The notes under the pieces: model-generated | Told to the model about the DNA's origin: nothing | The model's database searches: none | Seen by the model: only the letters and a program-made list of their open reading frames with translations | Assembly (NCBI GenBank): GCA_004151065.3 | Contig: NWUY0303990012.1 | Span: 1-33,684 of the forward strand | Direction of reading: 5' to 3' | DNA length: 33,684 bases | Source: Larix sibirica | Taxonomy: Eukaryota; Streptophyta; Pinopsida; Pinales; Pinaceae | Position numbers and translations under genes: made by a program | Shown here: piece by piece, positions 1-10,341 of the stretch | How the letters are laid out: every line of letters starts with the position of its first letter | How positions within the stretch are numbered: the stretch's first letter is position 1

Positions 1-1020
1 CACCCGGACCTCGTTCTAGTTGTTGCGCCGGTAAGCCTTCATCCCGTGCTAGTTCGTGGGCTGCGAAGCAGCTCTTAACCGTGACTCGTGTTGGCTGGCT
101 GCATCCTCGCTAGCGGGTTGTTAAGCGGAGCAAACTGTATGAGAAGAGTTGGGCTTATTTATAACCTTACCGAGCTAGCTGGCTGTTTAGGGCATTTTCA
201 AGGGTAAGCCATAAGATTGGTGAAGCAGATGGGTAGGTAGTTGGTAACAGTAAAGTGAAAGGTTGTTTGGTAGGGGAAAGGTGAAAGAATATATCATTTG
301 ATACCTGAACACGCTACAGAACGACGTTTTCTTTACTCACTTTTCTATTTTTAGATTATCCCTTCCACCCGAAAGCTTGTCTTCCTGGCCTGTGAACTCT
401 TTTATGATTCCGAGCGACCCATTCACCGTTTTGTTTTTGTTGATCGAACCCTCCCTCTGTTTGCTTGGTTGGGTGGGATAACCCCAATTTATTCACGGTC
501 TCATTTATTTATCATTCATGAGCCCAGCTGGCAACAATATGGGCAGGCCACCCTTTAACCAGTGAATTTCCCATCTTGACTATGCCATCTTTGCTTTCTG
601 ATTACCACTTTAAGGCCAGGTTTAGAGAACTTAAAAAGTGCATCCAGAGCGAACAGCATGGCCACAACTATCAAATAAGAAAATAAAAATCGATTTTATT
701 AGCTGTTTCAAGCAGCTGCTCCGAATTTGCTCCGAAGTATCAGTGTTTCGGAGATATTCTTTTCCTAATTTGCCCCGAAGTTGCCACTCCGTGCCTTGGA
801 AAATAGTAATTCCAGATAAATGCAGGTGGATCAACAACTGGATATGGTATTAAGCAGAAGAATCAACTGCTCTTTACTGCTCAGTCAACGTAAGAAGCTA
901 ATAACAAGACTGTGTGACTAATAGGGATTTTATAGTGATGGTTCAACGTGTGGGGCAGTAAAAGAAGGGTAAGAAAGCCCCCCGATAAGAAAGAGAAGGC
1001 ATATGGTGAGTGACGGTTCG
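1..1020. other. Non-coding stretch, no gene seen
   Basis: No recognisable gene, RNA or mobile element. Reading frames here are short (about 70 codons or less) and overlap on opposite strands at 631-853, as expected of chance ORFs. The only local structure noted is the hairpin at 730-753. A short piece near 435-455 (gtttttgttgatcgaaccct) resembles one near 27838-27858, so even this part shares small dispersed repeats with the rest of the window. Confidence 0.6.
730..753. other. Perfect 7-bp inverted repeat (hairpin)
   Basis: ctccgaa at 730-736 and ttcggag at 747-753 are exact reverse complements around a 10-base loop. The neighbouring bases repeat related words (gctccgaatttgctccgaag), so the stem may simply reflect a local repeat. 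No gene end or promoter adjoins it, and I assign no function. Confidence 0.4.
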
Positions 1021-1039
1021 CATATGGCAGACAGTTAGT

Positions 1040-1720
1040 GACGCTAAGGGATAAACTCATCCAACAACAAATCTGGTGCTTCTAAGGGATCATTCCCGAC
1101 TCTCCCCAGGTGGATTCATCAAGTAAAGATAGTGCTCTAAGCGCCTCATTCATCCAAGCCGGTTAGTAAACACATAAGCTAAGAGGAGGGAAAGATTGTT
1201 TCATGTCATCAAAGCCATCCATCCACGCTATTCCGCCTGGTTGGTTCTCTAGCTGCTGTACCGTACGTATGTCCCTACTAAGAATCCTAAAGGCAAGTAT
1301 GACATCTCCTAGCAGTCAGAAGCCCATGCATTCAACGGCTCTGATGGACCAATCATTAATCCACCCACCCATTCCATCTGGGAGTTCCACGATATCTGTT
1401 AAAGGTCAACCACCTGCCCTATTGGCTACTTGACCGACCCCATCCATCTGGTGCTTCTAATCGAAGGTCTAATAGCATTCCTGACTAACAAAGCACTTCA
1501 TTCCAAGTGGTGTCTAGTTCTTACAGGTCTAGGTCTCTAGGTGGGGCAGGTAGTTTAGTAAACACTTCAGTAAGGTCTAAGGGTAAGAACGTTGGTTTCA
1601 AATACCATCCATGTCATCATGCCATGCCGGGTCTAAGCAGTACCTTTCATTAATCCAAGTGGTCTAGGGCTAAAAAGCCTAGCTCTTTAGGTGATAGATT
1701 TTATGTACATCAAAGGTAAG
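1040..1720. repeat. Degenerate short-repeat tract
   Basis: Short words recur with drift: atctggtgcttctaa occurs exactly at 1071-1085 and 1446-1460, and tccaagtgg followed by a tctag/tctagg word at 1502-1516 and 1654-1668. Variants of ggtctaag, catccatc and attcatccaag are scattered between them. The 76-codon frame at 1203-1433 crosses this tract and shows nothing family-like, so I do not call it a gene. From about 1740 to 2160 I see no feature. Confidence 0.45.
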
Positions 1721-2159
1721 ACAAAGAGAAACCATACAAACTAAGCATTCTTTAAGCAAGTGTGAGCATCTTTATTTCTCCTGGCAATGTCTGAAGCCCG
1801 CGTCCAGCTTTCTTTCTCTCTGGATCCCATCCCGTCCTCCGATGCAGTAAGTCTAGGCAGTAAGTATTATTTAGGAACAGGGTTAGTGGTAAGAATAAAT
1901 AAAGAAGGTAAAAGTAGGTAGCCAGTAAAGATTGTAAGTGCTGAACCCCATCCAATAATCCGATATCTGATCTAATAAGTTATGGTTGATAATTCATCCC
2001 ATCATCCGGTTGACCTTTTTAACAATTATAATGCTGGATGGGATGGAGGCCCCAACAACCTTTTGCTTCAGCTCAGGCAAGAATTGTTGTAACAACACTA
2101 TTAAGCCGGGGGAACGAACTAGCTTATCACCCGGTCAGGTTAGACAGACAGATACTAGT

Positions 2160-3050
2160 TAGGAATTTGAACCCACTGGCTAGGAAAGGAATATAAGACC
2201 TACCCGTATCTTAGTTAATGCCTGAACCTTATAGTTAGTTAGAGTTAGTTACCCACCAGAAGACCTAGATCTGTTAGCCAGTCCTGGCTTGACCACTTTA
2301 GAATTTCATCCCTTAGGAGGTACTTTTATTTACATTCTCTTATCAGCAGGACAGGATCACACCCCCTTACTATAGTTAGTTAGACCCAACACGTAGAACC
2401 TTCACGTAATACACCATGTCTTAGATTACCGAGTGAGACAGCTTTCTTACTTCATACTTACTGAATTATTCTACCGGGTACTATCATCTTATGGGTACTA
2501 CTATTTACCTTTCAGGACCGGATCACCTTACCCCTTACTTGATTATTCCCTTCTTTCCACCCTAGGAGCATGGATGGAGTTATGCCCCGGGCACCCATTA
2601 CCTTATCTTATAAGCACCAGATGATGGGATGGATCACCTTACCTTTTACTTTATTACAGCCTTCACCCTAGTCAACAGAGTTATGCCCAGTGAGTTAGTG
2701 AGTGATTCAGCCAGCCAGCTTACAGACAGTATTACTTACATACAGCGAGTGCACCATCAATAAAATGTATGTATCCACCGGAATACCTACACCTCTCTCT
2801 TACTGAATGAAGCGCTTAGCAGATATCGCTATCAACCCGAGCAGAATGGCATGGCTAGCATGAAACAACTTTACCCTTATCTTATTGCCTTCACCTAATA
2901 ACCTATGGAGGGAGTGGTGCCCAACCCATTAACTCAACCAGGAATATCAGTAGCAGTAGAGTACAGCATCTATCTTCCCTTTTTACCAACGCATCCACCT
3001 GAAGACCTAGCACCTGTTCAACCTAGACCACTTGGATGAATCTTAGGAAG
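2160..3050 (+). repeat. Modular interspersed-repeat array A
   Basis: Built from short modules that recur at 25960-27310 (array B) on the same strand. In order: the module around aatgcctgaaccttatag (2217-2241), a gaagacctaga module (2259 on), two copies of a module around ggatcaccttacc with Cttcaccctag and gttatgccc downstream (2511-2597 and 2631-2691), gcatgaaacaactttacc (2858-2875) and a second gaagacctag module (3001-3049). Copies differ by substitutions and small indels. The 63-codon frame at 2433-2624 lies inside the array and is read as repeat, not gene. The array ends where the retrotransposon remnant begins. Confidence 0.7.
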
Positions 3051-3056
3051 GGACTA

Positions 3057-3302
3057 CTATAGTCGGGATGGTATGGCTTTCGCAATGAAATTATTCTGCG
3101 AGCCATTGTCGATGAGACAATCCACGGATAAACCCTGTGTAAAGTGAGCTCGAGTGACAAATAAGCTGTCACGTCCTCCCTGAACCGGCTGACGATGCAT
3201 CAAGATAACCTTATTCAGTTGGCCTTTCAACTCATTATAGGTCCTATCATCACTACGAGTCTCAATAGGAGCATCATTAGCTCGTTCTTTGAAATGAGAC
3301 AA
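3057..3302 (-). pseudogene. Retrotransposon aspartic protease fragment
   Basis: This piece would be the retropepsin-like protease that cuts the Gag-Pol polyprotein. The active-site region reads LIDNGSQNNFI, matching the plant Ty3/gypsy pattern (V/L)ID-x-G-(S/A)-x-x-N-(F/L)-I, with Asn at the usual Ser/Thr position after the catalytic Asp. Upstream residues (SLFVTRAHFTQGL) fit the beta strands before the active site. It is in the same frame as the second Gag piece, separated by the stop at 3318-3320. It ends about 8 codons after the active-site motif, so the flap and the rest of Pol are missing. Confidence 0.72.
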
Positions 3303-3317
3303 ACAAGGATTTCTTCT

Positions 3318-4085
3318 TTAGTTTAAAGCATTCAGACTTATCATGTCCTCTTTTCTTACAATATTGGAAAAATTTGCCTTTTTATTGGTGTAAAGAGAAT
3401 AATAAAAATAAGGATAATAATAATAATGATTGCTCGTAGTAGTAGGAGGTGTCAATTTTACGAAGGTGCTTGTGCTCTTGTTGAACGATGAGGAACATTG
3501 CTGGACTCGGTGCTTATCAGAAAGCTTTTCTTTGGCCAACTGAGCGAGATTGAAGGCGGCATCAAGAGTGGTTATATCAGTGAACTTAAGCTCTTTATAT
3601 AATTGTTTATACAAACCACTTTGAAATTGAAGAATGAGCCTATCATCTTAATCAGAAATGTAAAGGAGGAGATGTAACCTGTTTAATTGATGGATGTATT
3701 CCTTCACAGGGATTTTTTACCATTTACGTAGTTGAAGCCACTTAACATTAATGTCCTGCTTGTAACTGGATGGATAGAATGCTAGAGTAAGGGCTCCAAC
3801 CAGATTCGTCCACGTAGTGATGTTTTTCTTTTTGGCACGTTCCTGCAACCAAAAGCTTGGCAATCCCTGTAAGTGAGCTTTAATTTGGCAAATGGAACTT
3901 TGTCATCATCAGGAACTTTATTGTATTTGAACCAGGTGTCCATATAAAGAATCCAGCTATCGAGCACTTCAGGATTGCGTGATCCATCATAGATGGGCAC
4001 CTCGCATTTCGCGCGCCGGACAGACGGCTTGTTATCAGAGATATTGTTAACCTTCTCGGCTAACGTGGCGGTAGTTGAACCACCC
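3318..4085 (-). pseudogene. gag: Gag pseudogene of Ty3/gypsy element
   Basis: Gag packages the element's RNA. The first open piece (about 4085-3782) carries a Gag N-terminal signature: a PIYDGSRNPEVLDSWI segment, an acidic-aromatic MDTWFKY, then a lysine-rich stretch. After a frameshift near 3860-3880 the second frame reads LQERAKKKNITTW and continues through a stop near 3720 into an alpha-helical region (about 3614-3500). A zinc-knuckle relic lies at 3328-3369 in yet another frame: FQYCKKRGHDKSEC keeps the second Cys, Gly-His and last Cys of C-x2-C-x4-H-x4-C, but the first Cys is Phe. A poly-Tyr stretch around 3400-3430 comes from an AT-rich slip tract. Gag identity is from motif order and pattern, without a search. 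Confidence 0.65.
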
Positions 4086-4600
4086 TTTCAGCAAGCGTCA
4101 TCGTTGCCATGGCTCGTGTAGTTGTCGTCTTGGATGCAAGGAAAATAAAGAGCTATAATGACCCTTAGAACCTCCAAATGACTCACAAGTCTTTTATTTG
4201 ACATCCTTAAATAAATTTTCATAAAATGGCAATGTGACCACTTCTTTAACCAATATACCCAACACCTTGCATAAGTCGTATAATACCCTCCAATGTTAAT
4301 TATGAAAATCCCAAAGCTACCTATGAGATTACTATGCATGAAATATGGAGTGTCATAATAGAATTGTTTTTATGAAAAGAAGAGCCAAGGCTCAACATTA
4401 ACCTTATCATATAAGAGAGAGCACAGTTATACCTTGAATGGAGGGTGATCGGTGTGAAAAAAATAATGACATGGAAACCCACGTTGACCACGTGCTGCTG
4501 GGATGGTGATCACGCACTAATCGCTTTGAGAAGAGGTTACAACCATAGATAAAACCCGGTCAGAGGAAACAAACGGTGCAACTGAAGGCCACTATTTTCC
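4086..4600. other. No gene seen; 5' flank of retroelement
   Basis: Between the Gag remnant and the reading frame beginning near 4777 I see no recognisable gene. An 83-codon minus-strand frame (4088-4339) does not continue the Gag pattern. This could be the element's 5' untranslated region and LTR, but no primer-binding site or repeated terminus is recognisable. Confidence 0.4.
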
Positions 4601-4776
4601 ATATGCGGCCCTGGACCACGATCTGAGTGTAAGGCTGCAATTTACATCTGGAGGCCGAGCTGATGCGCGTACGGCGCGAGCCAAGAATTCAATACGGTGT
4701 AGATCAAAAAGAGAAAAACCTTTCTCAAGAGAGGACGGAGATAGTCTTTAACTTTGGAAACGCTTACAAAATTTGA

Positions 4777-5394
4777 ATTGACTGCAGAGTGGAATGCCGG
4801 ATCAATCAAAACACGCGCTGGGAGGATAGATCTCGACTAAGGCATGAGCTGTGGCACAAACAGATGCCAATCTGCAGAGTGAAACGTTGCACGCCAATCT
4901 CACATTACTTGTTGCATTCTGGAGGTAATCATGTTAACGCAGCCACACGCTCCAAGAACATCAGCTACAACATACAACTGGTAAGAGGCAAGCCTACGAA
5001 GGAGCCAACGCTGGTAGGAGAGTAATAACATATCAAAAGAGGCCACGTGTGGGTTGTTACAGACTGCGATTTCGCAGATCTGAGGCGCGTTATTTCCCTG
5101 GACAGACTCAGAGCAGAGCTGCGGAGCCTTCTCGCTGTGCTAAAGAAGGATGTGACCAATCCAAACCTCGGATGGAGTGGTGAAGAGAAGCGGATTTGCG
5201 TGTACTGGCGCGTCGGTCTGCAAGAGAGCCCCGGTTTGGATCTGAAGCGACAATCTGTTTATTTACAGCTTAAATCTGGCACTGATATGAAATCCAATAA
5301 CTGGTCGATCATCCCCTTCGACGAATTGATATTTACGCACAGTGGCCACCTGGAATTTTACGTGAAAGAGACTTTAGCTACCACGGCAAATTGA
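4777..5394 (+). pseudogene. Unidentified reading frame with double TAA
   Basis: One frame runs from just after a TGA at 4774-4776 to the stop ending at 5394 (about 205 codons) and is broken only by two adjacent TAA codons at 5023-5028. Downstream part: 122 codons open from 5029, with no nearby ATG and a GTG at 5047. Its product is mixed and soluble-looking, with a helical Arg/Leu-rich part (LDRLRAELRSLLAVLKK), Trp-containing strands and a hydrophobic C-terminus (FDELIFTHSGHLEFYV). Upstream part: 82 codons, basic, rich in Cys and His. I do not recognise a family. GC looks higher than in the flanks, which suggests a separate origin. A decayed exon or transposon piece is possible, or the run may be chance. 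Confidence 0.3.
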
Positions 5395-5399
5395 CAAAA

Positions 5400-5915
5400 A
5401 TGTACATGGAAAGATATGTTTATATCTCGTTTAGCATCTAACGATAGCCTTAAATTCCCTTTGCACACAGGTCGCTTCAATCGAGGAGGCTGCGTGCTAG
5501 TTGATTTAAAGGAGAGGCAGATCTGTGGATAAAGTGCGAATATAAACGGATCGTTGGAGAGACAGATCGACGATAACAAGGTGGACAGCGTGGACAGCGA
5601 GCGTATTTCCCCAGATTGTGAGGTAGATCAAAAGCAGCAGACGGTATGTACAGACTGAGGACGTGAGCACCGGCCCAAACTTGCTTTTCAAGTCGTTTAC
5701 TTTTTTCATTTTACCTTACCTGCCTAAACTTCTAAGTTCCCTGCCTCCCTCTACGCTCTCTGTCCCGCCTAAGCTTCAATATAAATGTCTACGCATAAGG
5801 TCTCCATCTAAACCTAGCGCTGCTACCCCCTTACTTATTGGAAGGAATCACCTGAAATGTCATAATTTATCAAGTTGGCTCAAGAGAAATGCGAGTTTGA
5901 AACACCGGTGGAAAT
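5400..5915. other. No gene seen
   Basis: Short frames on both strands overlap each other and look like chance. The stretch near 5714-5745 (acctgcctaaacttctaag and on) resembles 24842-24875, another small dispersed similarity. Nothing else stands out. Confidence 0.5.
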
Positions 5916-5919
5916 GGTA

Positions 5920-6035
5920 TTGTTCCATAGGGGTAAGTGTAGGAACTTGTTCCGTCAATGTAAGTGAGGTGGTAACGTGTGTTCCGAAGCGGTAAGTGTC
6001 ATGCAGGTAGGAACCATTGTTCTGTACGTTCAGTG
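5920..6035 (+). repeat. Degenerate tandem repeat, about 27-35 bp unit
   Basis: Four successive blocks share the pattern tgttcc + spacer + ggtaagtg: ttgttccataggggtaagtg (5920 on), ttgttccgtcaatgtaagtg (5947 on), gtgttccgaagcggtaagtg (5979 on) and a last weak attgttctgtacg (about 6016 on). Unit length drifts from about 27 to 37 bp through indels. A single related word, tgttccgtaggggtaag, occurs at about 10360-10376, so this too is a dispersed family. Confidence 0.6.
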
Positions 6036-6189
6036 CCATCCCGTAGGGTCCTTATCTGTTGGGTCTGGCAGTCAGGCTCTTCTGACTGTCTGTCTATGAG
6101 TGTCAATGAGTTTCAAGCAATGACTACCGGGATTGTCCATCAGCAACGAAAACAGGCTATGACTACTACCGACTATGTGTGGATTTAAG

Positions 6190-6780
6190 CTTTCTTTAGA
6201 TCGCTAGCAATTCAATTTCTGGCTGGTCTTCTTTCACTTGCTATAGTGCAAATAGGCTTTCCAATAGATAGGGAGAGAATACGAGTCGCTCTCCCAAGGG
6301 GAGAGAAGCAAACATGGTCAATAGTTCATCCCTGGTTGTTCAAATTAGCTTTCCTAATTGAAAGTTTAATGATAGGCTTTCCATTCAAAATGGGACCTTT
6401 CACTTGATCCATTCTATTAGATAGAAAGAAGAGATAGCCCGTCAGAAGAACCTTTGTGGCTGGCTAGAAACAGTTTCGCCTAGCACATAGGAGGTGGTGT
6501 TCCTAGAGACAATTGTCTAGCACATGAGGCAAGGAAAAGGAAATGGATGGCTTGCTTTTTCTATTTCCAACCCCGTGTTTAAGGCGGGCGGGATTCACGA
6601 AATGCCCCAGTCAATTATAAAAGTCCCCCGTTCAATCCATACCCAACAGAGGAGGAGAAGGCCCCTATGTTCCCACGGAGTAACTTTAAACACATACCAC
6701 ATCCACCCTACATAATAAGAAGCTATAAGAAGCTACGGGACGGAAGAAGTACGGGACCAAGTAAGGCACTGGAGGGTCTA
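6190..6780. other. No gene seen; small local duplications
   Basis: No recognisable product. The words aggctttcca(a/t)t and tttcacttg recur (about 6250 and 6375; 6230 and 6397), giving the stretch a weakly self-similar look. The 63-codon frame at 6524-6715 resembles no family known to me. Confidence 0.45.
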
Positions 6781-6935
6781 CGATAGACGCTAGTCGATGC
6801 AAAGTGTTTATCCAGGTAGTGATCCAAGTGTTTATGTTGATACAAGTCTCAATGCAATAGAGAAATTTTGGTATTATTTTAAGGTAGTCGATCCAAGAGT
6901 CGAGTCGTCAATACCAAGCCAGGTGGCTTGCTTCT
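6780..6935. repeat. Short repeat tract of the tcgatccaag family
   Basis: aagtgtttat recurs at 6802-6811 and 6826-6835 (24-bp spacing), with tccaggtag, gatccaag and tcgatccaagagtcg words around it. The same vocabulary appears at 11015-11165, 11335-11375 and 30175-30310, so this looks like one dispersed, strongly diverged family. Confidence 0.5.
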
Positions 6936-7856
6936 TGAAATGGTGGGTTGATCCGGCGGATTGATTCTGAAAATGGTTTGAGCTGGTGGATTGGTCAATG
7001 GAACCACATCAAACCCTTTTCACTTTACTACAAGCTCGGCAAGGCTTCAAAGATCTACAAGAGGAGCAACCCATTAGATCGGGGAAGGAAAGACCTACCT
7101 GTGCGTACAGTTCAGGACAGATCTGGGCGGCAGGGAAGTAAGTTCGGCAGTGGGGGTTAAGGTAGGCAGTTTCCCTTCCAGTCTCTAATCCCATTCTATC
7201 CCATCCAGGGAAGGCCCGGTTCACAGAGGAGACTTAAAGGCCAGGTTCACAGAGGATGCGCAAGCAGGCGAGACCAAATAAGGTGGAGGGAGAGGATAAT
7301 CTAGCATAGAATTCCTCAAAAATGTGTATCCATCCCGGGCTGAAGCCTGGAACAATAAGCTCTATGTGTTGGGGTAATGGCTAGCTTGTGGCTGTCTCAA
7401 TTAGTAGTAATAAGTGAAGGTAATAAAAGTCCTAGCAAAAGTATTGTTCCCCCTCCCTGGGAGATAGGGTTAGTTGGGGAGTCCTAAGGTAAGAGCTAAG
7501 AAAGGTTCCGAAGGTTCCGGTCGTTTCAATGGTGGGGTATGGGCCCCACGCAACTCCTCTCCTCACTCTCTCGTGTTCGTTCTAAGGTAAGCTCATAAGT
7601 AAGGTAAGGCGTAACGTAAGGTACGCAAAGGCATTAATCGAGTAGTTGTGTCTCACTCAGGGCAGCACTAATAACTAACTAGGGTCGTTCGTTCTTTGAA
7701 AGGAAGCACTATATAAGGTGACTAAAATAGAAATCTATTTAGAGATGGATAGGCACTCCCCTCCCCCTACCATCCCTTGCTCAGAAGGTAGGTATATATA
7801 AATACTCATAAGGAAACCATGCTCAGAAGGTTTATAGAGAAACCCCTCCCGTTAGT
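6936..7856. other. No gene seen
   Basis: Frames of 70-71 codons on opposite strands at 6948-7224 overlap and show no motif. caggttcacagagga occurs twice in variant form near 7217 and 7240. Repeated aaggtaag/gtaaggc words lie at 7580-7625. Nothing supports a gene. Confidence 0.5.
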
Positions 7857-8038
7857 ACCTATGCCTTGGGAATATCCTTTAACCTATGCCTCATACCTAC
7901 TACTTGGGGCCTTCCTTAAACTCAGCCTTGGGAACCTATGCCTCCGTGGTGGGAGACTAGCCTTCGGAACCTATGCACTATACCCTACAGCCTTTACCCT
8001 CCTGCGGATATAGACTTTGTAACCTATGCCTCATACCT
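7857..8038 (+). repeat. Irregular tandem repeat around acctatgcct
   Basis: acctatgc occurs five times, at 7857, 7882, 7934, 7969 and 8022. aacctatgcctcatacct is identical at 7881-7898 and 8021-8038. The words ccttgggaa and tactt(gg) fill the spacers. In one frame the word reads T-Y-A. The 64-codon frame at 7819-8013 crosses the tract and is explained by it. A similar acctatgcctgc is seen at about 25532-25543. Confidence 0.6.
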
Positions 8039-8039
8039 C

Positions 8040-9238
8040 TTAACTTGCCTTCCTACCCTTGCCTTCCCACCGATACATGAAAGCCTTACCTTATGATGAC
8101 TGATCCTCGCCTTAATACCCCTTGACTTCTCCTTTCAGAGTTCACTTGCAGTTCGTTCGCAGCCAGAACACAGTGAACGCTGGTCGAAGACATGGGCTTG
8201 CTTGCCACCAAATACAGAGCTTAGATGTAAAATCCCCGGAAAGCTTTTGATTGACGGCAAATATCTACTATGAGACCAATTTTATGAATATAAAGGGGAA
8301 TGCCAGTTGCAACCAGAGTTCTGGAATCCGAGATACTATCCTCCCAGCGATGATCATCTATGTGAGGTTTATAGGTCGAGGGTATAGGGTATAGGGAAAA
8401 ATGAAATTAATATAATAAAAAGAAATATATTTTAGTCTCCCCGATGAGGTCATCTTTCCTCGGACCCCCCTAATAAGGCGTTTTATTAAAATAATAATAG
8501 CGAATGCAAAGGTTTTCTGGAATCTGTCCAAGTGAACTGAGTGTCTGCGCCTAATCTGTAGGCAATAAATAAATATATATTCTCCGGGGCATTACCCACC
8601 CTGCTTACGGGCGCTAACCTACGTAGCGTCATGTGTCAATTATCCTCAGTTGAATCATAAGTAACGCATCTTGATTTCCCTCCGAACCGTTCATTCAACG
8701 CTGTAAGTTGGGGGCATGACTCATGAGTAAAGGTAAATAGTGAAGGTTCTAAGTGTTGTACCCGGATTTCTGGCTTCAGCAAGTGTTGGGGGGAGAGATA
8801 AATCACAGGTAGGTTCCACTATGGCTTTATATGAACTGTGTAACGATGGGTGCAAGGGAGTTATCAATCCTCAAATTAGGTCCTTTTCCTCCTCCTAATT
8901 GACGAGAGGGAAGGACGTATGAAGGCTTACCTAAATATAAGGAGATATGAGGGCTAAAAAGAACCTAGATATGGTGATTCATGGTTAATAAGAGAGATGG
9001 CTATAGTCTATGGGTTATATGAAGTAAGGCTTTCTAGATCAGGCTTGGTTTGGCTGAGCTTCCATCTTGCACCGACGAAAGATCAAAATCAAATAGTGTC
9101 AACAAACTAAGTAACCGTGATCAAAGCGACTAACTGTATTCAGACTATAAGGATCAACCCGACAAACGAAACAAGGCAAGCGATCTCGAACCGTATCCTC
9201 CCAAATCCGGTATCTAGCGAAAGAACCAGGAGCATTTC
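8040..9238. other. No gene seen, AT-rich patch near 8400
   Basis: About 1.2 kb without a recognisable gene, RNA or longer repeat. A tiny duplication, gtatagg, sits at 8379-8394, followed by an AT-rich run (8400-8440) and the imperfect hairpin ccgatgagg...tttcctcgg (about 8440-8462). I looked for tRNA and rRNA signatures and found none. Confidence 0.45.
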
Positions 9239-9365
9239 ACCTATTAAGTGTCCTCTGTTGGCACGGGCTCCTCGCTATCCTCCCGGTCTGGTGTTTTCAG
9301 AACCTATTAAGTGTCCTGCGGTACGGCTTCTCGCCATTGGCCCTCCCGGTGGTTCCTTCTTTTTA
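9239..9365 (+). repeat. Direct repeat, 63-bp period, two units
   Basis: Unit 1 begins at 9239 and unit 2 at 9302, both with acctattaagtgtcct. Both continue with a diverged middle (gcacgggctcctcgctat against gtacggcttctcgccatt) and ctcccggt. Later parts of each unit diverge. Two copies only, with about one mismatch in four or five outside the leading word by eye. Confidence 0.75.
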
Positions 9366-9600
9366 TGAAAGCGAAAGGATTGGGTCGGATTTACAATCAA
9401 AAAAGATGATTTCAGAACGGGCGGAAACCCCCAGTACTTGATGAGTGGAACGATACGCAGAAATATAAATAAGATATACAGCAATAACATACAATATTTC
9501 AAATAGAATAGGAGGGTATTACTAGCTATATAATTGAATACCTCTATTATTTCTTTTCTCTTTAATACGATAGAATAGTTATATTTATTACTTGATTGTG

Positions 9601-9613
9601 CGGGCTTCGCCCG
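9601..9613. other. GC-rich 5-bp hairpin in AT-rich DNA
   Basis: cgggc and gcccg flank ttc, giving a stable small stem just after a strongly AT-rich stretch (9440-9595). No T-run follows and no gene ends here, so a bacterial-type terminator is not supported. It lies at the start of a short frame (9592-9804, TTG start) of unknown nature. Confidence 0.35.
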
Positions 9614-9743
9614 GAGAAATAACTCCATACGCCCCAATAGAAGAGAATGAGCCTACGAACGAGATTACATCTTTCTTCTATTACGCTAGCGAGATTGAAT
9701 ATAATAGCTTGAACCTACGAGATCTAGTAGCTCTTTTTTATTA

Positions 9744-9848
9744 CCCAACCAGGAGGCAAGGTGGTAGCGATCAATCAACAATGAGGTTAGCAATTAACGT
9801 GTAACCATGGAGCTTTGGCTTTCATTGCCCAACCAGGAGGCAGGGTGG
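9744..9848 (+). repeat. Direct repeat, 21 bp, 84 bp apart
   Basis: cccaaccaggaggca followed by aggtgg (9744-9764) or gggtgg (9828-9848): 20 of 21 positions agree. Flanking words ctttt/cttt and atcaa(t)caa / ccaaccaac are also loosely similar, so the original duplication may have been longer. Confidence 0.7.
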
Positions 9849-9966
9849 ATCCAACCAACCATTCGCTAAAGCTCTTCCCAGGGAACGCTATGCTCTTATT
9901 TCTTTGCTCTTCGTTTGGGTGTTTTTTTCAGGGGGCCGGGGGTGGTTTCCTTTCTCTGTCTTCTTT

Positions 9967-10341
9967 TCAAGTAGGATTAACTTGCCTTAGGAAATAGGTT
10001 CTCGAGTTTTCACAGTATGTTTCCATTGAGCTCGCTTTCCGGGTATCGAGTTCAGGTAGTATTTGGAATAGGTATCGTATTAAAGTGTCTTTGTCTATTA
10101 TTTTTGGAGCGTACCTTTTGAAAAGAAGTAATTTATTCCGGGTTGGCATCTCAGAATCAGAATTGGTGGTGTCTTCTTTAGCTTGTAGCTGCACTGCCGA
10201 GAGCTTGTAGCAAAGAGTATAGCTTGTATCATTGACAAGAACTTCTAGCCTGACCGGAGGAGGTTGTAGCAAATACTGTGAGTCTGATGTATGATCCTCA
10301 ACAGGTGTATTGTATGTAAGATGCATCGTCATTGCATGCAT
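9967..10341 (-). CDS. Unidentified ORF, 124 aa
   Basis: An ATG-initiated frame of 124 codons, one of the longest in the window and outside any repeat I can see. The product is mixed and soluble-looking. The first third is Thr/Ser/Pro-rich with a PPPVRLEVLVNDTSYTL segment, followed by an acidic-polar linker (KEDTTNSDSE) and a basic, helix-prone second half (KRYAPKIIDKDTLIRYLFQI). No signal peptide, membrane span or motif known to me. A decayed piece of a nuclear or plasmid gene, or chance, are both possible. Only composition and length support it. Confidence 0.22.
   Translation of the reverse strand: MHAMTMHLTYNTPVEDHTSDSQYLLQPPPVRLEVLVNDTSYTLCYKLSAVQLQAKEDTTNSDSEMPTRNKLLLFKRYAPKIIDKDTLIRYLFQILPELDTRKASSMETYCENSRTYFLRQVNPT

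Larger units (their letters stand above)
3057..4085 (-). mobile_element. Truncated Ty3/gypsy-type retrotransposon remnant
   Basis: On the minus strand the order is Gag, zinc knuckle, aspartic protease, as in plant Ty3/gypsy elements. No reverse transcriptase, RNase H or integrase follows: on the protease side the sequence changes at about 3057 directly into array A. I recognised no LTR, primer-binding site or polypurine tract. At least two frameshifts and several stops make it non-functional. Nuclear LTR-element fragments are known in plant mitochondrial genomes, which fits the proposed origin. The sub-parts are listed separately. Confidence 0.75.

Noticed and set aside
9275-9637. 120-codon minus-strand ORF with a hydrophobic segment
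   Set aside because: TTG start; it runs through the 63-bp duplication and an AT-rich stretch that yields I/L/F/Y residues by composition. No family pattern.
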